64,000 nucleotides of DNA, taken from NCBI GenBank assembly GCA_938743325.2, contig OW568871.1, forward strand, positions 1 to 64,000, read 5' to 3'. Position 1 is the stretch's first letter, and every line of letters starts with the position of its first letter. This DNA comes from Pycnococcus provasolii. Taxonomy: Eukaryota > Chlorophyta > Pseudoscourfieldiophyceae > Pseudoscourfieldiales > Pycnococcaceae. Of the stretch, positions 55,310 to 64,000 are shown one piece after another. The notes beneath the pieces were generated by a model, which saw nothing but the letters and a program-made list of their open reading frames with translations, was not told where the DNA came from and did no database searches. The position numbers and the translations under genes are program-made.

Positions 55310-58300
55310 ATGCCCGCCGCCAGCATGCCTTCCCTTGCTTCGCGGGGGGCACGCGTTGCGCTCTTCGGTCGACGTGTTCACGTGTTACGTTGGCGTCCCA
55401 AACGCACACATGTCACTCGAAGCGTGTCGACGCGATCTGTGCTCAACGCCGCGGCTACCGTGGTGCAATTCACGACGCGAACGAACGGAGACTGCCGCGT
55501 CGTGGGAGACTGCCCCGAACTAGGAAACTGGGATGTCAACAGCGCCTTGAAGCTCAACAACGGGGTCGCGGAAGTCACGCTGCCCGCCGGCAAAAAAGTT
55601 GAGTTCAAGTTCGTCGTCGACGGAAGCTGGGAGGGGGGCGACAACAGAGTCATCAACGTTGCCCCCTCCACGCCCATCGCGACGCTCGTCATACCGCAAG
55701 CGAAGGCCGACGCCACGCCCGTTGACGAGGAAGTCATGGCCGTGCGCGCGTACATACTGTGGGAACACGCGGGCATGCCTGACGGTGGAGACTTTGGAAC
55801 TGCCGCTGAGGCTGAAATTCGAGGAGCGATGGCGTTGGGATACGACGGAAAGACGCTCTTGCACCACTTCACCACGGGCGACCCTCTGCCGCCGCCCTCG
55901 GGGGCGCCGGCAACGCCGCCACCGCCGCCGCCACCACCTCCTCCTCAGCAGCAGCAGCAGCAGCAATTTCAGGCGCAAGCGCCGCCGCCGCCGCCGCCAC
56001 CACCACCACCACCACCTCCGCCGCAGCAGCAGCAGCATCAGCCTCAGCAGCAACGTTCCGGGGAATTCCCCGCGTTTGCCTCCACCGACGATGGCTCGGG
56101 TGCTCGCCAGTGGCAAGGTCGCGACGTGAACTTCATGCGAAGCAACGAGCACTCGCGCGATCGGTCCGGCAGGTGGGACGGCTCAGTCTGCGGGAACCAC
56201 TTCGAGTCGAAGCTGGTATCTGGCGACGAGTCGTCCGGCTCTTGGCGCGAGAAGCTTGACGTCGTCTGCCAAGTGCTTTGCGAGGGTGGCACCGCCTCGA
56301 ACGGGGAGGCGCTTGCGGCTTGTGCCGTGTACCTCGAGTGGGTATCCACGGGTGCAGTCCAGTGCGTCGAGGGTGGAGGGCACTACCGCCCCAACAGGCA
56401 CGCCGAGCTGTCGCGTGAAATCTTCCGTGCGCTCGAACGTAATGCCCATGCGCTCGACGACGGCGCGTCGCTTGCTGCAAGGCGGGTGCATCCGTGGCTG
56501 CCTGCGTTCACAGCGGAATTCACGCAGAGTGTGCCGCTGACAAGAATCCGCGACATTGCACACCGCAGCGACATTCCTCACGATCTCAAGCAGGAGATCA
56601 AGCACACAATCCAGAACAAGCTGCACCGCAACGCGGGACCCGAGGATCTCGTCGCGACTGAGAAGATGCTCGAGCGCATCCTGAACGAGAATGCGAATCA
56701 GCGTGACGGATCGCACGGACCTTACCCGCAAGCATTTGTCGACGAATTCAAGACCTTCTATGCCGAGCTCAAGGACTTTTTCAACGCCGGTGGCGTTGAG
56801 GAGAGCCTCGCAAACGTGTGCTCGGAGCACGGGGACCTGTCGCAGTATGCAGACCCGTTCCTCGGCGCCAAAAGGGCGATCGATAGCAACGACGCGCCGA
56901 TCGATGCCGTGCTGAATGTCCTCGAGCCGCTCGCGAACCTTCGCGGTGAGCTTGTCGGGCGCATCGGATCCTTCAACATCGACGACGACGGCGCGGCGGC
57001 GAGCGCGCAGAAGATGCGGCTACTCGAGCTGGGCCTCGAGACGTACGCCTTTGTTGTTGCGAGCCGCGCGCTCGGGATGCTGGGAGTGGGAGAGGGCGAC
57101 GCCGACGTCAACCCGTCAGCCGCACCCGCGTTGTTGCGCATCTCCGCAAGCCTCATCAATCACGTCTCCATGGCGGGATACCGGCGCGACGAGTGCGCTA
57201 TCCTGAGCCGCGAGCTTGAAGGCCTTGCCTCTGCGGGGCAGGTGGATATGCTTGCCGCCGTTGGCGCTTCTCAGAGATGCCGCCGTGTGCTCAACGCATT
57301 CACGGAGGACAGCGGTGCGGTGTTTGGAGGCGCCTCCGATCGCCTCGGCCGTGCGCTCGGCATCCCCGACAACACGTACAAGGTGTTCCACGAGGCGTCG
57401 ATTCGAGCGCACGTGGCATTCCCAGCCAGCCGTGCGGTGTCGGCCCTCCTCAAGATTGCGCGCACGGCCCCAAGCAATGGTGATGGCGGACAGGGCGGCG
57501 GCGACGCTGCGCCTCTCTTCTCGCCATTCGACGTGCTCGTCAGCGGAAACGCCGAGGGAAAGCTTCTCGTGGTGCCCGAGCTAACCCCCGAGGTTCTCAG
57601 GCCGTACTACAACGCCGACGGCACGCCGTATGTGCTCCTTGTGGCACGCGCGTCAGGCGACGAGGAGGTGGCGAGCTCGTACCGCGAAGGGAGCACGGGA
57701 GCGGACGGGATGGACCTGCGCATCCAGGGTGTGGTGCTCCAGCAGGAGCTTCCGCATCTGAGCCACCTTGGCGTGCGCGCACGCCAGGAGCGTGTGGTAT
57801 TTGCCACGTGCACGGACGACTCCGAGATTGCGAAGCTGAAGGAACTCGATGGCTCGTACGTGTCTTTCGTTGCCACTCCGGACGGCGTTGACATCAATGT
57901 CACCTCGGAGCCGGCACCCGCGGCGCGCGCCCCAGCTGCGCCAGCCCCAGCTGCGCCAGCCCCAATTCCCGCAGCCTCGCCTGATACGGCATATGGGCGT
58001 TTCGTGTCGGATCCGTCGTCGCCTTTTGCCGGGGCAGCTGGGGGTGCATCCGGCGCGGCCAAGGCAGACTTGACGAAAGCTGGAACCGTGGTGCCGCTAG
58101 TGGACGCGGTTGGCGCGACTTGCGGACAGAAGTCGGCAAACTGTGCCCAAATGCTCGCCACGGCGGCTGCTTCGAATGGCTTGTTCGATGCTCCGGGCGG
58201 ATGTGCACTGCCATACGGCACTATGCAAGTCTCGCTGGAAGCGGCGGGGAAACTCGCCGAGTTTGAGCAGAAGCTGTCGAATCTCGAGGGAATCGCAGAC

Positions 58301-59074
58301 GCGCTGTCTCCAGAATTCCAGGCTGCGTGCGAGGACCTGCGCGCCTTCGTGGAGGCTGTGGAACCCCCGGCAAGCCTTGTCGAAGCCGTCGCCAAGGCAA
58401 TGCCCGTGTCTGGCGCCGCCATCTGCCGAAGCAGTGCCAACGTGGAGGACCTCGAAGGCATGAGTGCCGCTGGATTGTACGACTCGCTTGCCTGCGACGG
58501 CACCCCGGCGGGACTCGCGACGGCGATCCGCGGAGTCTGGGCAAGTCTTTACACGCATCGTGCATGCGTGAGCCGCTGGCGTGCGGGAGTTGGGCAGAGC
58601 ACCTCGCACATGGCTATTCTTGTGCAGCCGTTGCTGAATCCGGCGTACTCGTTCGTCCTTCACACGAGCTCGCCGCTCGTTGCGGGGGATGACCGATGCG
58701 TGCACATGGAGCTGGCTGTGGGACTGGGGGAGACGCTCGCGAGCGGCGCCGAGGGAACGCCGTACCGCATAGAGGTGGACAAGGCGGATCCGGAGAGGGG
58801 CGTGAAGACGCTGGCGCTGAGTTCGTTGTCGTACGCGCTTCGTCCTGGCAGTGTGCCTGGAAAGTACGATCGCGTCGCGGTTGACTACTCGAATGAGCCC
58901 CTCACGAAGAGCTCGGAGCAGCGAAATGCTCTTGGCGCTCACTTGTGCCGGGTGGGAGTGGCTGTTGAGAACGCGGTGGCAGGTGGGCCGCAGGATATTG
59001 AAGGCTGCTTTGTGATGGATGGGCAAGGGAACGGAACGGTGTACGTTGTGCAGACGCGCCCGTTCACAATGTGA
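55310..59074 (+). CDS. PWD: Phosphoglucan, water dikinase, plastid
   Basis: Starch-phosphorylating enzyme that adds phosphate to pre-phosphorylated glucan so it can be degraded. The order is a basic Arg/Ser transit peptide (MPAASMPSLASRGARVALFG), a CBM20 starch-binding domain (VVGDCPELGNWDVNSALKLN), a DUF2934-like helix (VRAYILWEHAGMPDGG), and a Pro/Gln low-complexity linker. The GWD/PWD core follows (RDIAHRSDIPHDLKQEIKHT), then the phosphohistidine domain with catalytic His819 (LPHLSHLGVRARQERVVFAT), and a C-terminal ATP-grasp domain (ICRSSANVEDLEGMSAAGLY). At 1254 residues it is in the PWD range (about 1200). CBM20 separates it from GWD1. Confidence 0.93.
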   Translation: MPAASMPSLASRGARVALFGRRVHVLRWRPKRTHVTRSVSTRSVLNAAATVVQFTTRTNGDCRVVGDCPELGNWDVNSALKLNNGVAEVTLPAGKKVEFKFVVDGSWEGGDNRVINVAPSTPIATLVIPQAKADATPVDEEVMAVRAYILWEHAGMPDGGDFGTAAEAEIRGAMALGYDGKTLLHHFTTGDPLPPPSGAPATPPPPPPPPPPQQQQQQQFQAQAPPPPPPPPPPPPPPQQQQHQPQQQRSGEFPAFASTDDGSGARQWQGRDVNFMRSNEHSRDRSGRWDGSVCGNHFESKLVSGDESSGSWREKLDVVCQVLCEGGTASNGEALAACAVYLEWVSTGAVQCVEGGGHYRPNRHAELSREIFRALERNAHALDDGASLAARRVHPWLPAFTAEFTQSVPLTRIRDIAHRSDIPHDLKQEIKHTIQNKLHRNAGPEDLVATEKMLERILNENANQRDGSHGPYPQAFVDEFKTFYAELKDFFNAGGVEESLANVCSEHGDLSQYADPFLGAKRAIDSNDAPIDAVLNVLEPLANLRGELVGRIGSFNIDDDGAAASAQKMRLLELGLETYAFVVASRALGMLGVGEGDADVNPSAAPALLRISASLINHVSMAGYRRDECAILSRELEGLASAGQVDMLAAVGASQRCRRVLNAFTEDSGAVFGGASDRLGRALGIPDNTYKVFHEASIRAHVAFPASRAVSALLKIARTAPSNGDGGQGGGDAAPLFSPFDVLVSGNAEGKLLVVPELTPEVLRPYYNADGTPYVLLVARASGDEEVASSYREGSTGADGMDLRIQGVVLQQELPHLSHLGVRARQERVVFATCTDDSEIAKLKELDGSYVSFVATPDGVDINVTSEPAPAARAPAAPAPAAPAPIPAASPDTAYGRFVSDPSSPFAGAAGGASGAAKADLTKAGTVVPLVDAVGATCGQKSANCAQMLATAAASNGLFDAPGGCALPYGTMQVSLEAAGKLAEFEQKLSNLEGIADALSPEFQAACEDLRAFVEAVEPPASLVEAVAKAMPVSGAAICRSSANVEDLEGMSAAGLYDSLACDGTPAGLATAIRGVWASLYTHRACVSRWRAGVGQSTSHMAILVQPLLNPAYSFVLHTSSPLVAGDDRCVHMELAVGLGETLASGAEGTPYRIEVDKADPERGVKTLALSSLSYALRPGSVPGKYDRVAVDYSNEPLTKSSEQRNALGAHLCRVGVAVENAVAGGPQDIEGCFVMDGQGNGTVYVVQTRPFTM

Positions 59075-59176
59075 TGTGATCATTGCCGTGTTTGTGGCGC
59101 CGAGTGGGAAATCAAATAAACTAAGAATACTCATTCAGTAATGGAATTAGGTTTACTTCTTATTTTATATTAGATA

Positions 59177-60820
59177 TTATAGCACATCGTTGTCAAAATT
59201 CAGACCTTGCAATCCAGACCTGCGCATCGTCTCGTCCATCTTTGCTTCAAGCAGCTGAATCTCCTCGAGGCCCATTTGGTCGTCCAAAACGACAACATCG
59301 CGCCTGTTGACTCCAGAATTTGACAGAGATGCCGCGTGGATCGCGGCGCCGAGTGCCACAGCCTCGTCTGGATCCACGCGGGCCTTGGCAAAGATGGCGT
59401 CATTAGGATCGCCGAGTGTTCCAGGTTTTCCACCCGTGCAAAATCCAGCAACGGCAGAACGCACGATGGGCATGGAAGTCGCCCCTCCCACAAGAATCAC
59501 ACCGTCGAGCATCCGTGGCGTGAATGGATCGCCTTCTGTCGTCTCTGCGTCCTCGAAAGCCTCCAACAATACCTTGATGCATCGTGCAATCAGCGGTGCA
59601 CATGCAGCCTGCATTTGCTCGCGCGTCAGCAGAACTTTGCAGTCGCCGTCCGTGTGATTCAACGTCTCCAGGATCACGGTTGTTTCATGTTCAGTGGACA
59701 GCGACACCTTCGCTTCCTCCGCCGCCTTCACAAGCAATGCCATCGAAGTCGCATCGCCACGAATAGCCGCAGCGGTGCTCTCTCCGTGCGTCGCAGAAAT
59801 TTCGCCAAGCAGCACGCTCGCAATACGCTGGTCAAAATCGTCGCCGCCCAGCTGCGAGTCGCCAGCGGTGCTCAGCACCTCGAAGACACCGTCGCCGCAT
59901 GCGAGCAGCGAAACGTCGCACGTGCCGCCACCTAGATCGAACACACACAGCAGGAGGTCGTCCTCCTTCGCGGCGAGCTCAGATGGCGCACTTGCCCATC
60001 CCAGCGTATTTCTCACCTCATCCCACCAGGCTGACGTCTCGTCTTCACCCCCCGGTCTTCGCCCATAGCCGTACGCCACAGCCGCCGCTGTCGGCTCGTC
60101 CACGATGCGCAGAAGGTCAATTCCCGCGAGCTTGCACGCCTCGCGTGTAGCCTCACGCTGCCTTGCGTCGAAGTATGCGGGCACGGCAATGACCGCTTGT
60201 TCGACGTCGCATCCCGCCTGTTTTGAGACGTCTCTCTTGAGGACTGCAAGTATTTCTGCCGACACTTCCTCGCATTTCAAGTCGCGACCGAGCGCAGGGC
60301 ACGCCACCGTGCAATTTATGTGCCCAAGTTTATCGTCCAAGCTTCCGTTGAGTTGAAATGGCACGAGCTCATGCACCTTCTCGGCGTCGCCTGAGCACAT
60401 GCCCCCGTGAATGACGTCAAGCATGGACCGTCCAAGGAACCTCTTTATGGATCGGAACGTATTCCGCGTGTCGGAGTTTGCGCGTTCTTGGGCATCTCTA
60501 CCCACAAGCACACTCACCTCCTCTTGGTTGTCTTCCCGTAAGTACGACACGACGCTCGGCGTCGTGGTGCGGCCGTGCGCGTTCGGCGCACACAGGATGC
60601 GCATAGCCCCCGAGTCCGTCGTGACGAGTGCCGCGGCGGAGTTGGTGGTTCCGAGGTCAACACCAAACGACATGGACGGCGGTGACGGCGACGACGACGA
60701 CGACGAGGCTGCGAGGGGCCGCTTCTTCTGACGTGGCGGGCGCGAGCACGGTCGGCAGACTCGCGGGACCACAGACATCGCGGGGGACCTTGCCACGGTG
60801 ATGGGGGAGGGCGCCGCCAT
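59177..60820 (-). CDS. Hsp70-like protein consisting of the ATPase domain only
   Basis: A 547-residue protein. The N-terminal 50 residues are Ser/Pro/Arg-rich, fitting a plastid transit peptide. The Hsp70/DnaK nucleotide-binding domain is complete: FGVDLGTTNSAAALV, VIAVPAYFDARQREATREAC, RIVDEPTAAAVAYGYG, CVFDLGGGTCDVSLLA and GVILVGGATSMPIVRSAV. It stops about 50 residues after the domain; the usual substrate-binding domain and lid are absent, and the interdomain linker DLLLLDV is not seen (VNRRDVVVLDDQ instead). It may act as a regulator or ATPase partner rather than a chaperone. It is the convergent neighbour of PWD, 102 bp apart. Confidence 0.88.
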   Translation of the reverse strand: MAAPSPITVARSPAMSVVPRVCRPCSRPPRQKKRPLAASSSSSSPSPPSMSFGVDLGTTNSAAALVTTDSGAMRILCAPNAHGRTTTPSVVSYLREDNQEEVSVLVGRDAQERANSDTRNTFRSIKRFLGRSMLDVIHGGMCSGDAEKVHELVPFQLNGSLDDKLGHINCTVACPALGRDLKCEEVSAEILAVLKRDVSKQAGCDVEQAVIAVPAYFDARQREATREACKLAGIDLLRIVDEPTAAAVAYGYGRRPGGEDETSAWWDEVRNTLGWASAPSELAAKEDDLLLCVFDLGGGTCDVSLLACGDGVFEVLSTAGDSQLGGDDFDQRIASVLLGEISATHGESTAAAIRGDATSMALLVKAAEEAKVSLSTEHETTVILETLNHTDGDCKVLLTREQMQAACAPLIARCIKVLLEAFEDAETTEGDPFTPRMLDGVILVGGATSMPIVRSAVAGFCTGGKPGTLGDPNDAIFAKARVDPDEAVALGAAIHAASLSNSGVNRRDVVVLDDQMGLEEIQLLEAKMDETMRRSGLQGLNFDNDVL

Positions 60821-60864
60821 TGAAACAACAGGCAGGCAACAGGAAGATTGCTTTCCCTGGGAAC

Positions 60865-60880
60865 CCTAACCCTAACCCTT
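60865..60880. repeat. Short CCCTAA remnant
   Basis: Two to three CCCTAA units (CCCTAACCCTAACCCT) lie 45 bp upstream of the Hsp70-like start codon (minus strand). They may be chance or a telo-box-like promoter element. Confidence 0.6.
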
Positions 60881-60962
60881 TCCCTGGGTTGTTGAAAATA
60901 ATAATTGACAGATTTTTTAGGTTTCGTTGTGTTTGTTCGAGGGTCAAACCCCCAGAAAGGAA

Positions 60963-60972
60963 ATCGGGGTTT
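60963..60972 (+). promoter_or_regulatory. ATCGGGGTTT element, divergent promoter
   Basis: One copy of the recurring element between the Hsp70-like gene (minus) and the Asp-rich repeat-protein gene (plus), 90 bp before the latter's ATG. Confidence 0.55.
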
Positions 60973-61061
60973 CCTCTTTACGTCTCGGAAATAATATCAA
61001 CAACGAAAGATACTTTGACTCTCTCGCTTCCGATCATTTGTGCTCTTCTTGAATAATAACA

Positions 61062-62303
61062 ATGGCGTATCTCCTCAACGTCGCGCGCATGATACTAAAG
61101 GCACTTCGGGATCTTTTCGTCGGCAACGACGACGACGACAACAACAACAACAACAACGGCGGCGGCGACGGCAACAACAACAACGGCGGTGATGATGATC
61201 ATGATGGCTACCACGGCGGCGGCGGCGGCAACGACGACGACGACGATGATGATGATTTGCCGGGTGATTTGGTCGACGACGACGACGACGACGAGGAAGA
61301 TGATGATCCGTATCACGAAGTGCGCGTTCGGTACCGCGAAGCTAAAAGTGCGCACTCTCGCGCGGCGCGACGCGGCAACGGTATCCCGCTCGCCGTCCGC
61401 TCGGAGCTCAACGCCGCGCGCCGAGCGTATCGCGCGATATCCGACGTGCGTGACGCGAACGCGCGTAACCGAGAGCGTGCCCGAGAGCGGTTGGCGGACC
61501 CGGACGTGCGTGACGCGGAGAACGCGCGTCGTCGAGAGCAATACGCGGACGTGGACCCGGACGTGCGTGACGCGAGGAACGCGAGTCGTCGAGAGCGGAT
61601 GGCGGACCCGGACGTGCGTGAAGCGAGGAACGCGCGTGACCGAGAGCGGGCCGCGGCCGAACGAGCAAGGCTACTTCCTATAAATCGAGCGGCGTATGAG
61701 GCGGCGATCGTCGAGCTCGGTGGTGTGGTGATGAGCGACGAGGACGTCACGCGTGATGTCACGACGATCGCGAGTGCTTACGAGGAAATCATCACCAACG
61801 GCTACTCTTACATTGGCGTCGCCGGTCATCCGGAGGAGCCGGATAGGACTAGGTGGACGTTGGAGGCGGATGGCACGTGGACGCCGACGTACGAGGGACA
61901 CCGTTTCTTGACGCAACGCGCGACGGCGAGGATGCGTGGAGGGACGATGGAGACGACGAGCAACCGCCCGGTCCTCCAATTTCGCGTACCTCATTCGGAA
62001 TCACGCCGTACGCCGTCGAGGATCTTCACGCTCCCGTACGCGAGGGATGTGCTTGGCTTGAAGACCGTTGTGGTGGGACGCTTTGGCGTGGATCGGCGTG
62101 GCGCCGAGAGGGTGGAGGCGTCGCTTCAACGTCGTTTCATGTCTAGGTCGCTCGGACCTCGTCTTTATCGTGGAATCACGCCGGAGTCGAATTTGATCCC
62201 GGAAGGTGAGTACTTTGTGGAGAATGTTGTCTTCATCACGTATCTCGACAAAACCATCGTCGACGAGAAGATCGCGAACGGCGAGATCGTAGTTGTTCCT
62301 TGA
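61062..62303 (+). CDS. Unknown protein with Asp-rich head and Arg-rich repeats
   Basis: A 413-residue protein. After a short hydrophobic start (MAYLLNVARMILKALRDLFV) come Asp, Asn and Gly runs (about residues 22-85). A basic four-unit helical repeat follows at about 126-205, with a core like ADPDVRDARNASRRERMADP. The last 200 residues are non-repetitive and globular-looking (GYSYIGVAGHPEEPDRTRW; FGVDRRGAERVEASLQRRFM; IPEGEYFVENVVFITYLD). Arg/Asp repeats of this style occur in some viral and phage proteins, but I cannot place the family. It lies next to a satellite array and may be fast-evolving or lineage-specific. Confidence 0.6.
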   Translation: MAYLLNVARMILKALRDLFVGNDDDDNNNNNNGGGDGNNNNGGDDDHDGYHGGGGGNDDDDDDDDLPGDLVDDDDDDEEDDDPYHEVRVRYREAKSAHSRAARRGNGIPLAVRSELNAARRAYRAISDVRDANARNRERARERLADPDVRDAENARRREQYADVDPDVRDARNASRRERMADPDVREARNARDRERAAAERARLLPINRAAYEAAIVELGGVVMSDEDVTRDVTTIASAYEEIITNGYSYIGVAGHPEEPDRTRWTLEADGTWTPTYEGHRFLTQRATARMRGGTMETTSNRPVLQFRVPHSESRRTPSRIFTLPYARDVLGLKTVVVGRFGVDRRGAERVEASLQRRFMSRSLGPRLYRGITPESNLIPEGEYFVENVVFITYLDKTIVDEKIANGEIVVVP

Positions 62304-62397
62304 TTGACTAGCTTTGAAGTTTGAAGTTGTAATAATCCAAAGCTTGCATGTTGAATTGTTTTTGGGTAAAAATAAAAAAGCAAGTTGTGTTACTCAC

Positions 62398-64000
62398 CCT
62401 CATGCTTGTGAAACATTACCGGCTGACTAAGTCTGCCGACTTGTGACGTCCATATTGGATCCCACAGGTCTTCACAGGTGCTTGGGCCACTCCGTTACGA
62501 GCCGGGTGCACCAAAGAACGTCCATTTTGGACCCGTAGATAATCCGTGACGACAAATTACGTCTCAAGACCTCAAACTGACATCTTGCTTGTGAAACATT
62601 ACCGGCTGACTAAGTCTGCCGACTTGTGACGTCCATATTGGATCCCACAGGTCTTCACAGGTGCTTGGGCCACTCCGTTACGAGCCGGGTGCACCAAAGA
62701 ACGTCCATTTTGGACCCGTAGATAATCCGTGACGACAAATTACGTCTCAAGACCTCAAACTGACATCTTGCTTGTGAAACATTACCGGCTGACTAAGTCT
62801 GCCGACTTGTGACGTCCATATTGGATCCCACAGGTCTTCACAGGTGCTTGGGCCACTCCGTTACGAGCCGGGTGCACCAAAGAACGTCCATTTTGGACCC
62901 GTAGATAATCCGTGACGACAAATTACGTCTCAAGACCTCAAACTGACATCTTGCTTGTGAAACATTACCGGCTGACTAAGTCTGCCGACTTGTGACGTCC
63001 ATATTGGATCCCACAGGTCTTCACAGGTGCTTGGGCCACTCCGTTACGAGCCGGGTGCACCAAAGAACGTCCATTTTGGACCCGTAGATAATCCGTGACG
63101 ACAAATTACGTCTCAAGACCTCAAACTGACATCTTGCTTGTGAAACATTACCGGCTGACTAAGTCTGCCGACTTGTGACGTCCATATTGGATCCCACAGG
63201 TCTTCACAGGTGCTTGGGCCACTCCGTTACGAGCCGGGTGCACCAAAGAACGTCCATTTTGGACCCGTAGATAATCCGTGACGACAAATTACGTCTCAAG
63301 ACCTCAAACTGACATCTTGCTTGTGAAACATTACCGGCTGACTAAGTCTGCCGACTTGTGACGTCCATATTGGATCCCACAGGTCTTCACAGGTGCTTGG
63401 GCCACTCCGTTACGAGCCGGGTGCACCAAAGAACGTCCATTTTGGACCCGTAGATAATCCGTGACGACAAATTACGTCTCAAGACCTCAAACTGACATCT
63501 TGCTTGTGAAACATTACCGGCTGACTAAGTCTGCCGACTTGTGACGTCCATATTGGATCCCACAGGTCTTCACAGGTGCTTGGGCCACTCCGTTACGAGC
63601 CGGGTGCACCAAAGAACGTCCATTTTGGACCCGTAGATAATCCGTGACGACAAATTACGTCTCAAGACCTCAAACTGACATCTTGCTTGTGAAACATTAC
63701 CGGCTGACTAAGTCTGCCGACTTGTGACGTCCATATTGGATCCCACAGGTCTTCACAGGTGCTTGGGCCACTCCGTTACGAGCCGGGTGCACCAAAGAAC
63801 GTCCATTTTGGACCCGTAGATAATCCGTGACGACGAATTACGTCTCAAGACCTCAAACTGACATCTTGCTTGTGAAACATTACCGGCTGACTAAGTCTGC
63901 CGACTTGTGACGTCCATATTGGATCCCACAGGTCTTCACAGGTGCTTGGGCCACTCCGTTACGAGCCGGGTGCACCAAAGAACGTCCATTTTGGACCCGT
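62398..64000. repeat. 183-bp tandem satellite, at least 8.7 copies
   Basis: GCTTGTGAAACATTACCGG recurs at 62404, 62587, 62770, 62953 and so on, a period of exactly 183 bp, and continues past the right edge. The copies are almost identical; the only change I noticed is A to G in the eighth unit (GACGAATTACG at about 63834). Each unit has one GGATCC and a perfect GTCCA-TTT-TGGAC inverted repeat. No ORF of interest is present. High homogeneity points to recent amplification or conversion, as in centromeric or subtelomeric satellites. Confidence 0.97.

Noticed and set aside
58097-59134. Minus-strand frame (345 codons) opposite phosphoglucan water dikinase
   Set aside because: It is antisense to the conserved ATP-grasp domain and has no family features.
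60865-60880. Second captured telomere
   Set aside because: Only about 2.5 CCCTAA units with no subtelomeric DNA around them; more likely chance or a promoter box.
62398-64000. CRISPR-like array
   Set aside because: The 183-bp units are identical throughout, with no short repeat alternating with unique spacers, and the genome is eukaryotic.

Overview
The window is nuclear DNA from a small, gene-dense photosynthetic eukaryote, most likely a green alga of prasinophyte grade. Several genes point to this. The nuclear genes encode plastid proteins: IspE, a SecA2-type SecA, a TOC34-like GTPase, phosphoglucan water dikinase, a Psb27-like lumen protein and an LQY1-like zinc-finger protein. They lie among eukaryotic core genes (NUF2, HUS1, RAN, SNRNP27, nicastrin, a Fused-type kinase). 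Coding DNA is GC-rich, gaps between genes are mostly 50-500 bp, and nearly all genes are single open frames. I found two spliced genes, each with one short GT-AG intron (124 and 136 nt). An interstitial telomere tract is of the TTAGGG type. The exact lineage cannot be fixed from the sequence alone.

Layout. 1-9 kb: a 5'-truncated gene with weak NDK-like regions, a membrane-anchored sialidase-like protein, ispE, a low-GC PqqB-like metallo-beta-lactamase-fold gene and NUF2. 9.2-10.6 kb: about 35 CCCTAA repeats, a 12-bp degenerate telomeric repeat, an AT-rich insert with one coiled-coil ORF, then short TTAGGG remnants. 10.7-24 kb: a Tim17-family protein, a Psb27-like protein, SecA2, a fused 2-hydroxyacid dehydrogenase/class II aldolase, a sarcosine/dimethylglycine methyltransferase-like enzyme, BCAT, an M14 peptidase-like protein and a plastid methyltransferase. 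24-43 kb: Fused-like kinase, JmjC oxygenase, GT2 transferase, a spliced PSMG3-like gene, MUG/TDG-like glycosylase, YlxR-domain protein, an unknown basic protein, SNRNP27, RAN, a P-domain secreted protein, a spliced alpha/alpha-toroid-like gene, selenoprotein W with its SECIS element, and an LQY1-like protein. 43-62 kb: TOC34-like GTPase, a Lys/Ala-rich nuclear protein, nicastrin, HUS1, a PA14/polyproline protein, a GT29 sialyltransferase-like protein, cardiolipin synthase, phosphoglucan water dikinase, an Hsp70 made of the ATPase domain only, and an unknown Asp-rich repeat protein. 62.4-64 kb: a 183-bp satellite that runs off the window.

Two results stand out. First, a short element, TTCGGGGTTT (or its complement AAACCCCGAA, with an AACCCCTAACT variant), recurs in the gaps just upstream of many unrelated genes. 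It is often paired as an inverted repeat, and a 16-bp tandem version lies in front of the low-GC PqqB-like gene. It looks like a lineage-specific promoter element. Second, the selenoprotein W gene has an in-frame UGA (CxxU motif), ends on a second UGA, and has a complete predicted SECIS fold in its 3' UTR.

The genes do not form one pathway. Themes that recur are plastid import and biogenesis, starch phosphorylation, surface glycosylation (GT2, GT29, sialidase-like, PA14 and P-domain proteins) and cell-cycle/checkpoint functions.
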